Assembly: GCF_030814315.1 (NCBI RefSeq)
Contig: NZ_JAUSUV010000001.1
Location: 300,813 to 364,812 of the forward strand
DNA: 64,000 nt
Origin: Croceifilum oryzae
Lineage (GTDB): Bacteria > Bacillota > Bacilli > Thermoactinomycetales > Thermoactinomycetaceae
Direction of reading: 5' to 3'
The position numbers and the translations under genes are program-made. The notes under the pieces are model-generated. The model was not told where the DNA came from. It searched no databases and saw nothing but the letters and a program-made list of their open reading frames with translations. Shown here piece after piece: positions 47,401-56,300 of this stretch (the first letter of the stretch is position 1; each line of letters starts with the position of its first letter).

Positions 47401-48874
47401 GGGCTTGAAAATCAGAGCAAAGGATATACTCGCCCATTCTGCAATCCATGAGATGGTGGCATGTGTAGAGACGGATCAGAGTGAACAAAGGATTGATCAG
47501 GGGATGGCGGATGGGATGATTCCGTTATCTCCGATCGCATCCTGGTTTTTTTCACAATCGTTTCAAGAGGAGCATCATTGGAATCAATCGGTTCTATTAC
47601 ATCTAAATGAGCAGGTTGAAGACGATCAGATTGAGGCGATTATGGATGCATTGATTCGGCAGCATGATACACTGCGCATCAATGTGAACAGAGAGACTGG
47701 AACGATGTTTTACAATCCAGCTCATTTGCATAGACCGTTTCAACTGACGAGAGTTCATTTATCCCATCTCTCGTATGAAGACCAACAGGCGGAGATGGAG
47801 CGACTTGGCTTAGAGTTGAAATCGACGATGAATCTGGAAGAGGATCTCTTAATGGATGCTTGTTCGTTTGATTTAGGTGAACAAGGTAAGAGATTATTAC
47901 TGACTGCGCACCATCTGATTATGGATGCGGTATCATGGAGAATTTTGCTGGGCGATATGGTTCAGTTACTGGGAAATTCGAGTCTATCGGATCGTTTACT
48001 GCCAAAGACACATTCATATCAGTATTGGGTAGATGAATTGAATTCATATGTGGAAACGTTGACAGTAGATGATATTCAATATTGGAAGTCGATGGGAAAG
48101 AGAACATCTGGATTTTCACCGTCTGTTGTGCAAAAGCATGTACAGCAGAAAGTGTCGACACTTCAAGATCAATTACATGCAGAAGAGACAAAGATGTTAT
48201 TAACCAGTGCGAATGAAGCTTTTCACACAGAACCAGTTGAGTTATTGATTACATCGCTAGCTCTAGCGGTAAAAGAACATACGAATCAAAGCCGGGTTTG
48301 TATCGAAATGGAAGGGCATGGGCGTGAGGAATTTTCGCCTGGGCTTGATCTATCGAGAACGGTAGGCTGGTTTACAAGTATGTATCCGGTTGTTTTGGAA
48401 GTAGAGGATGGGACGTTCTCTACCCAGATGAAGTCGATGAAGGAGCAAATTCGCAGGGTTCCGAACAAAGGGCTTGATTATCTGATTCTCAAGCATATGT
48501 CTGATCATTTGCAAGATGGAGATGAGCCTCTCGTTCGCTTTAATTATCTAGGCGATTTTGATGCAACGGCTTATCCGAAATTCTTTACATTTGCCAGTGA
48601 GTCTTCTGGTTCTGAGATCGGTCCATTGAATCATCTAACGGCGGTGATGGACATTACCGCTATGATTGTGAATCAGGTATTACAGTTGTCTATTACGTAT
48701 AGCGAAAGTCACTTTCATACCGAGACGATCTCCTCCTTTATGAAGCAATGGATGGGGCATCTGCGGGGGATCATAGAGCAATGTGGTAATCAGGAACAAA
48801 CACAGTTTACACCTTCGGACTTTGAAACGGTAAATCTAAGTCAGGAGGAATTAGATTTGCTGACAGGCATATAA
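44402..48874 (+). CDS. NRPS module C-A(Asn)-PCP-E
   Basis: 1490 residues. Condensation domain (10-430; HHLIFDGWS, H140/H141/D145), adenylation domain (438-925), PCP (Ser987 in LGGDSIKA), epimerisation domain (1025-1480; HHLIMDAVSW, EGHGRE, TVGWFTSMYPV, FNYLGDF). Aligned to GrsA, the A-domain code reads D-L-T-K-I-G-E-V-G-K, one conservative change from the Asn code DLTKLGEVGK, so the module should load L-Asn and make D-Asn. With nothing upstream to donate a peptide, the C domain may be a starter type that N-acylates Asn, as in prodrug pathways. Start GTG 44402, eight bases after AGAGGTGA. Confidence 0.9.
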   Translation: MMSQEGNRFFPLTHPQKRIWYIEKLISDSPLHHICGTAELKGEIDLKRLEETILCFLKKHDSFRLHFFEENQEVYQMVSDFTLEKIDFFDFSQDEDPLYRCNQWIQQEIEKPFSMINNDLFYLAIYRTSESCYGLFVKVHHLIFDGWSIHILAKQICEMYEGIEDGHRAGSYLDYIAKEQQYLQSERLLKNKEFWMKKFETLPELLFAENQDRYEGKRKSFLMDPSLTTKMKALAQKYQCSLNEWYIMLVQIYLHKMVGRRDIVMGTPVYNRSGKKEKETIGMFTSTMPLRCEVDVDSSVTEYLETVKREIRQSYMHQKYPYDLLANDLQLQKHGYDSLFQLCVNYYNFQANNQLLDPEELYNGHQLYPMQIVVKEWSEEGSLQLDFDYRTSVFTENYIEQMNARMIYLAEQILQKPDALICDLTLLSDAEVKELVYEFNHTAAEYPKDKTVTELFEEQVKSTPHNIAVSCRNESLTYEELNGKANQLARSLVKRGIGRGSMVGILADHSLDLPVAILGILKTGAAYLPIDVQTASDRIQEILVDSEASFLLTNREVPEDVGFMGDVINFQDPQWYTGDGSNLQVECFPSDLVYMIYTSGSTGKPKGVMIEHRGLSNYICWAQKTYVKDADDSFALYSSLAFDLTVTSIFTPLIGGNQIRVYPESDENFVLYDILEDNQASIMKLTPAHLSLLQEKTFSNSRIKRLIVGGEELKGSLAQKIQDAFHGKVEILNEYGPTETVVGCMIHRFNPTTDQEAAVPIGIPADNVQIYLLDEKFRPVPKGSIGEMYISGDGVARGYWNRPDLTAQCFIDNPFILGKKMYKTGDLAKFLDHGLIEYVGRKDQQVKLRGYRIELTEIEYRLMKLPYVKEAVVIDRVLSTGQKQLYAYLVKAIDDGISALAIKQDLAKVLPAYMIPAHFLFIDQIPLTKNGKVDRNQLPMEERRAMEIDPDQVVGDRELQVLTVLQEILQVDSVHLQDDFYQLGGDSIKAIQISSKLKNVGLKIRAKDILAHSAIHEMVACVETDQSEQRIDQGMADGMIPLSPIASWFFSQSFQEEHHWNQSVLLHLNEQVEDDQIEAIMDALIRQHDTLRINVNRETGTMFYNPAHLHRPFQLTRVHLSHLSYEDQQAEMERLGLELKSTMNLEEDLLMDACSFDLGEQGKRLLLTAHHLIMDAVSWRILLGDMVQLLGNSSLSDRLLPKTHSYQYWVDELNSYVETLTVDDIQYWKSMGKRTSGFSPSVVQKHVQQKVSTLQDQLHAEETKMLLTSANEAFHTEPVELLITSLALAVKEHTNQSRVCIEMEGHGREEFSPGLDLSRTVGWFTSMYPVVLEVEDGTFSTQMKSMKEQIRRVPNKGLDYLILKHMSDHLQDGDEPLVRFNYLGDFDATAYPKFFTFASESSGSEIGPLNHLTAVMDITAMIVNQVLQLSITYSESHFHTETISSFMKQWMGHLRGIIEQCGNQEQTQFTPSDFETVNLSQEELDLLTGI

Positions 48875-48904
48875 AACCTATAACAAAATGGAAGGAATCT
48901 TACA

Positions 48905-50329
48905 TTGTCACTTAATGCTTACTACAATCAAGATATTGAAAAGTTGGAGATGTATCAACGGTTAATTCAGTATTGGAGCATGATGTTTGATCGGGAAAAA
49001 AAGATCGATGTGTTGGATAATATGAACTTTAATAATCAGTTGTTTCCTGAGATTTTTACGATGAAAGAAATCGCTGATTTCCATCCGATCGAACCAGGAT
49101 ATACTTCGCCAGATGGTTATACGGAAATGCATAATTTAATCCGCGCGTTAGAGTATGCACGACTCATCAAGCAAGAGCCGCATCGTGAAGAGATCGCGAA
49201 ATCGTTGGTCAGTAGGGCGGGTATCGGCTGTGGGAACGGCTGTACCAATGTGATGAATGGGGTTATTAACTCGATTCTAAAAGTGAAGCGTGAAACGGAT
49301 CAGGTAGAAGCGCCAGAAGTGATCTTGATTTTGCCAAACTATACGGTGTATACGGCGCAATTATCCAATTTACACGGAAAAGTACATCCTGTCTATGTGT
49401 ACACGAAGCAGGAGAATGATTTCTTACCTACATTTGAAGAAATTCAGAGTGCGATTACGCCGAATACGGTTGCAGTGGTGATCACGTATCCGAATAACCC
49501 AGCGCAGTCTACGTATGAGGGCGATAATGTACAAGAATTAAAGAAAATCGTCGATATTTGCCAAGAAAATGAAATCTACTTAGTTGTGGATAACATTTAT
49601 CAAGATTTAGTGTTTCCGAGTAACCGACCGTTTACGGAAATCTTTAATCTGACGGATCGACTTGATTATGTGGTAAAAGTGTATGGCTGCTCGAAGGATA
49701 CGCCGTTTTATTCAGGTTATCGGACGGGTTATTGGTTCGGAGATCCTGCCTTAATGGATAAGTATAAATACGTCATTTCAGCGACCGAGAATAGTTTAAA
49801 TACGCAATCTCTCGTGTATTTCGCGCTGAATCTATATTTTAAATATCTTGCATTGAATGAAGCTGAGCCATCTGTGGAGGATATGAAGTATTTTTCTCAA
49901 GGGATCTTTGGCTGGGGACAAGCTGTGGATGAACAGCAGCTTTTTACCAAAATGGAGTTGCTTGAGTTGTATCCGAAGTATTTGTCCAGATTGAAGCAAT
50001 CGGACGATGTACAAGAAGATGCATTAAAGCAAGTGATTCAGTTTGTGGAGCAATCGCATGTGTTCTCCGATTATTCGAATCAAAATATTGGTAATGTATT
50101 CTTTATTAAGATCAATTCGGAGTATGCGTTTGAGAATGATAATGAGTTTTTCAAGTTTTTATTCCATGAAGCCAAGATCGGTGTGCTTCCAGGGAATGTG
50201 TTTGGCATGCAATCAACTTCCGATGATGTCTGGTTCCGAATTACGCTGATTCACGATCCGGTGGATGAAATTATTCGTCATTTACGGAAGATCGAAGAGG
50301 CAGTGATTCATTCACGCCAGTACGTATAG
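48905..50329 (+). CDS. PLP-dependent aminotransferase (class I/II fold) in the NRPS cluster
   Basis: 474 residues. AGIGCGNGCTNVMNGVINSI (cofactor loop), ITYPNNPAQ, YLVVDNIYQDL, and the Schiff-base Lys in VYGCSKDTPFYSGYRTGYW. It could supply a non-proteinogenic amino acid or aminate a keto group on the growing chain; the sequence does not decide. Start TTG 48905 is eight bases after GGAAGGA, 30 bp past the NRPS stop, clearly in the operon. Confidence 0.85.
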   Translation: MSLNAYYNQDIEKLEMYQRLIQYWSMMFDREKKIDVLDNMNFNNQLFPEIFTMKEIADFHPIEPGYTSPDGYTEMHNLIRALEYARLIKQEPHREEIAKSLVSRAGIGCGNGCTNVMNGVINSILKVKRETDQVEAPEVILILPNYTVYTAQLSNLHGKVHPVYVYTKQENDFLPTFEEIQSAITPNTVAVVITYPNNPAQSTYEGDNVQELKKIVDICQENEIYLVVDNIYQDLVFPSNRPFTEIFNLTDRLDYVVKVYGCSKDTPFYSGYRTGYWFGDPALMDKYKYVISATENSLNTQSLVYFALNLYFKYLALNEAEPSVEDMKYFSQGIFGWGQAVDEQQLFTKMELLELYPKYLSRLKQSDDVQEDALKQVIQFVEQSHVFSDYSNQNIGNVFFIKINSEYAFENDNEFFKFLFHEAKIGVLPGNVFGMQSTSDDVWFRITLIHDPVDEIIRHLRKIEEAVIHSRQYV

Positions 50330-50357
50330 AGACAAGAAACGAGAAGGGAGTACGTTC

Positions 50358-53300
50358 ATGGCACAATCTGTGCAACCGAATCAAATAGAAGACATTCTTA
50401 CCTTAACACCTACGCAAGAAGGCATTTTATACCACTGTCTAAAGGATTCTGTACAACAAATGTACGTTGGACAAGTGGCACTAGAAGTATCGGGTCAGAT
50501 TCATGTGACCAATCTGGAAAAAGCGCTTCAGCTGGTCGTGCAGGAAAATGAGTGTTTACGGTCTGTTTTTAGATGGGAGAAACTGAGTCATCCGGTACAG
50601 GTGATTTTACGTCAAATGGACCACCGCATTGTAGAGCATGATTTGACGGCCTTAAGCGAGCAGGAGCAGAATGAGCGAATCGTTCAAATGGATGAGGAAG
50701 AACGAAGCAAGGGATTCGATCTGACAAAGGGTCCGTTACTTCGGATTTCGGCAAGTAAGGTTGGGGCTAAGCAGTACCGTGTGTTGGTAAACTTCCACCA
50801 TATTATGATGGACGGTTGGTCGCTGGGGGTATTTTTGAGTGATTGGTTTGGGCGATACGGACAGCTTCAATCGAATCAAGTGGAGAAGAAGTTACATCCA
50901 AAAACGAAATATAAAGAGTATGTGAAATGGCTCGGTAAGCAAGAGACGGGTAAAGCAAAACAGTTTTGGAACCAAGTGCTGCAAAGCTGGGAACCCACAA
51001 CGAAACTCCCGTATAAGCATGATAAAAAGGAAGCCAATCTTCATATGAATTCGGTGGTAACACCTTTATCAGATATCATGACTGAGGTGAGCTATTTTTC
51101 GAAAGAGGTTGGTGTAACGCCGAATACGATTCTAAACGTAGCATGGGGAATTATGTTGCAACGCTATAGTGGCAGTGACGATGTTACGTTTGGGCTAACG
51201 GTATCGGGTCGACCAGACGAGATGCAAGGCGTTGATCAGACAGTTGGTTTATTCATTAATACGGTTCCGGTTCGGGTTTCAACTGAATCACAGCAAACGG
51301 TTGCAGAGTTAATGAGTGCGGTGCACAAGCAAGCTGTTGAGATGAAAGAGTATGAGTACTTACCGCTAACCGATATCCATTCAGCAGCTAAGCTTCGTGG
51401 GAATGAATCGCTCTTTGATCATATTTTGGTGTTTGAAAACTACCCATTGGATGAGAAATTGCTTGAGGGTGCGTATCATGATTTCCAAATCACCCAGTAT
51501 TCTGAGTGGGAACTGAATAACTATGATTTGACGGTGGCGTTTCTGTTAGCAGGAGAGCCGCATATGAAATTTGATTATATGGAAGGCTTATTTGATCGCC
51601 AGACGATGGAGCGGATGGCGGAACATTTCCAAGTGGTGCTGAAGCACATGATCAGTCATCCAGATGAATTGGTTCAGAATCTGGATATTCTTCCGGAGTG
51701 GGAGAGAGAGCTAACGGTTTTCCAATTTAATCAGACGGAGCAGGCATTTCCGAAAGATAAAACGGTATATCAACTCTTTGTAGAACAAGTGAAAGAGTCT
51801 CCTTCGATGAAGGCGGTTGTGTTCCAAGATGAAAGCATCACCTATGAGCAATTATTTGAACGGGTTCAGCGATTGGTGGGAAGACTTCAAAATCACGGGA
51901 TTGCTCCAGGAAGTGTGATCTCGATTCAGCTAGATTGGTCGATTGATATGGTGGTAGCCATCATGGGGGCGCTGGGGACAGGTGCGGCGTATGTGCCGAT
52001 TGATCCTCATTACCCAAGTGAGCGAATTGAGTACATTTTAAAAGATAGTCGATCGCAGTTGCTCATCACATCGACTGAATTCCGAGATGCGTCACGCGAA
52101 GTGATTTCCAACGTGATTGTGTTGGACAGTGAGGCAAATGATGTTCAACATCAGGCAGAAGCTGAGTTGATGGAAGTCATCTCTTCACCGAAGGATCTCG
52201 CTTATGTGATCTATACTTCAGGGTCAACGGGTCGTCCCAAAGGGGTCATGATTGAACAGGAATCGTTTGTTGAGTTTGTGACATGGGCGGTAAAAGAATA
52301 CGAGCATCGCTTAGGTTATCAAGTGTTGTTGTCCAATTCATTTGCCTTTGATAGTTCGATTCAGCAAATCTTCCCGCCGCTTGTTTCGGGAGGCATGCTT
52401 CATTTGCTTCATCCTGATGTGAGAAAGGATGCTCGTCAGTATCTGGACTATTTGAAGCAGAATCGAATTAATAACATCGATGAGATTCCGGTGATTATGA
52501 ATGTATTGATGGAGCAGATTGATGAATCGGACGAGCTTCCTCTATTGCCGGACTTAACTTGTCTTTCGTTGGGAAGCGAGTATGTGCCGATTGAGCTAGT
52601 GAAGAATTGCCGATTGTATCTCAATCGTGATGGACGAATTATTAACGGATATGGTCCGGCTGAAGCATCGGTGGAGACGTGTACCTATCATTTTGATGGT
52701 ACTTCTGAGCATGAGATTTCCTTGGTGGGTAAGCCGAGAGATAATACGCGGGTCTATATTTTAGATCAGCACGGTCGCGTATGCCCGATTGGGATTCCAG
52801 GGGAAATCTGTGTGAGTGGAGTGGGACTTGCGAGAGGGTATCTGTATCAACCTGAGCTGACGAATGAGAAGTTTATCGCGAATTCGTTTAGTGGGATTCC
52901 GGGAGATCGACTCTATAAAACAGGTGATGCGGGTCGTTGGTTAGCGGATGGCAACGTGGAGTATGTAGGTAGAATCGATAATCAGGTAAAAATTCGCGGG
53001 TTCCGTGTGGAGCTGGGCGAGATTGAAAATGTGCTTCTTAAGCATCCCGAAATTAACGATGCGGTCGTGATTGCTCGTAAAAAAGGTAGTAGTAACACGG
53101 ATATATGTGCCTTTTTGAAAGCAGAGTCGAAACTAGCAAAGCATGATGTGAATTCATTCTTGGCAGATAAGCTACCGGATTATATGATCCCGACACACTA
53201 TGAGTATGTGGATTCGTACCCACTAACGCCAAACGGCAAGGTAGACCGAAAGTCATTAGCTCAGATAGAGCTTGCTGTAGCGGTTGATGAGCAAGATGGT

Positions 53301-56300
53301 TCAAGTGCGCGTCATGAGTTAGATGAACAGATCGTGGCGGTATGGAAAGAAGTGTTAGGTCTCGAAAACGTAGGGATTTATACAAACTTCTTCGAAACAG
53401 GTGGAAACTCGATTCAAATCATGCGGGTTTTTAACAAGTTGAAAAAGGTGATTCCGGATCTATCTTTCGAGATTAGTGACTTATTTACGTATAATACGAT
53501 CGCGTCTTTGGCGGACTTTATGAATCAGCCAAATGAGGTAGAGGCTGAGAAGAAGCCTGTTTCTATCATGGAAGAGCGAGAGGAATTAGGCGAGTCAGCT
53601 GAAGCAACTACGACTCGAGATGTCGCGATAATCGGAATTAGTGCAAGACTACCCGGTGCCGACGATGTGGACGAGTGGTGGGAGTTGTTACGCCAAGGGA
53701 AAAGTAGTATTCGGGAGATTCCTGAATCAAGGAAACAGCTTGATCCAGGGCAAAATCCAGCAAAACAGTACTTACGCTACGGCTATATCGAGGGAATTGA
53801 TCAGTTTGATCCGCAGTTTTTTAACATCTCACCCAAGCTAGCAAAAGATATGGACCCGAATCAACGAATCATGCTGGAAACGGTCAACGATACGGTTGAA
53901 GATGCAGGTTATCCACGTGAGAAATTGATGAATCAAAACGTGGGTGTGTTTATGGGATCGGTTATGCCGAGCTACATAAATCATGTGGATGTCAAAGTAG
54001 ATGAGCTATTGGCGAGTAATCTACCAGCTAATCTAGCAGGTCGAGTCTCCTATCATTTTGGATTAAATGGGCCTTCGATGGTGATTGATACCGCATGTTC
54101 CTCTTCTCTAGTTGTTCTTCATTCAGCGATGAATGCATTGCGCTACGGTGAGTGTGAGATGGCTCTAGTAGGCGGCGTTCATATCGAGATTGATCATATT
54201 CGCAAAGAGATCGCCATGGGATCGGGAATTGTTTCGCCAACGGAGACATGCCGGGCGTTTTCGGATGACGCAGATGGAACGATCGGTGGCGAAGGAAGCA
54301 TTTGTATCATGGTGAAGCCGCTAGAAAAAGCTGTAGCAGATCAGGATCATATCTACGGAGTGATCAAAGGAAGCGCGGTTGTACAAGATGGTGCGAGATC
54401 GAACGGGATGACAGCTCCAAGCCCGGATGCACAGGCAGAGACGATCGTTCGAGCGTGGAAAGATGCGAAGATTGATCCAACGACGATCTCCTATATCGAA
54501 GCACATGGTACAGGGACGAAGCTGGGTGATCCGATCGAGGTGAAGGGGATCCGGAAAGCTTATGAATCCTATACCGATCAAAAGCAATTTATCGCAATGG
54601 GTTCTGTGAAGACGAACATGGGCCATTTGGATAGTGCAGCAGGACTGGTGGGTCTAGTAAAGACCGTATTAAGTTTGCAAAATGGCATGATTCCACCGTC
54701 GCTTCATTATACGAAGCCAAATGCGTTTATCGACTTTGCAAATTCGCCTGTTTATATCAATACGAACCTCCAAACATGGGAGAAACCAGAAGGACATCCA
54801 CGCAGAGCAGGGATTAGTTCATTTGGATTAAGCGGGACCAATGTGCATGTGGTAGTTGAGGAGTATGAGCAACCGAAAACAACTTCCGATCAAGCGCATC
54901 TAGTTACGGTATCTGCTCCGACTGAGAAGGTATTACATGAGAAAATAAGCGACCTAAAGCGAGATCTATCGAGAAATCGCCAGAGTGAGCTAGCTGATAT
55001 CAGCTATACCTTAAACTGTCGCCGAAATCATGATTCCTATCGTTTTTCAACGGTTGTGAGGGATAAGGAAGAGTTGTCGCGGGTCTTGGAAGAGATGCAG
55101 GGCATGGATAAGAAGCCGGTCAAACGAGTGAAGAAGATCGTTTTATGGATTCCAGACTATGCAGTGGGAATGGAAGAATTATGGGCGGATCTAAGTCAAA
55201 CGGGTTGGCTAGATGAATCCATCACGAGCAAGCTCCAACCACTTCTAGATGATTCATCAGATCCGAAAGAGAAATATGTAGCGTTTGTATCCAGTCTCTA
55301 TCATCTACTACGTGAGCTAGGAATCGAAGTAGAGATAGAGGGAGAAGGATTAGGTGTAGCGGCTAGGGAGTTCATTCTAGGGACCAGTTCGTTGGCAGAT
55401 GTGATGAAGGGTGTAGGCGGATCTCAGGTTGTGAGCGAGCAGAATCAGGCTATGTCAGAGGATTTATCCAAATATGGTGAAGATACTCTGATTCTATCTG
55501 TAGGGAGTCGTTTATCCAGTGACTTCGCGTCGGATGAGTGCGGCGGTGTAGAGGTACTCGATTTGTTCACGTTGGAAAAGAAAGAGCAAGACTTCTTATC
55601 CGTACTATCTTATCTGTATCAAATGGGCTATAACCTTCATTTTGAAGCGATTCAAAAAGGCAGAACCGTTCCTCTTCCAACGTATCCATTCCAACGTAAA
55701 TCGTATTGGTTTGATCAATCGAAAAAACAAAAGAGTGGATCGTCCTTATTCAATCAGGATCCGTTGGAGTCTACTAAAGTAAATGAAGAACTCATGCATC
55801 ATTTTGAGTGGGCGGTGTCTGAATTACCGTCGAATCTTTCATCACGAAGCTTAAAAGGTGCTGTCTTGATCATCACAGACCGTGATAGTGGAACCAATCA
55901 TGCTCCGTTAGTAGAGAAGTTTACAGAGCATGGGCATCGCGTGATTCAGCTTCAGTATGGTCAACAGTATCGAAATATGGCTGTCGACCAGATGGAGATT
56001 CATCCGTACGAAGAAGAGCATTTTGCTAGAGTGATGAAGGAATTAGTAGAATCAGGAGTCTCCATTGGAGCTGTGATTGATCTATCTCGTTTTCAATCTA
56101 CTTCTCTAGCAAATGTGTCTATGTGGGACTATGAAAAGTTGGGAGAGAAGCTCGTTGCTTCGATCCATCCAACTTTAAATCTAGTAAAGAGTATCGCAAC
56201 TCTGGGTGTGAATCACCCTGTTTACACCTTCTTCATCACCCAACAAGCATACTCGATAGGAGCAAATGACCACTATGTGAATCCTCTTTATAGTTCTACC

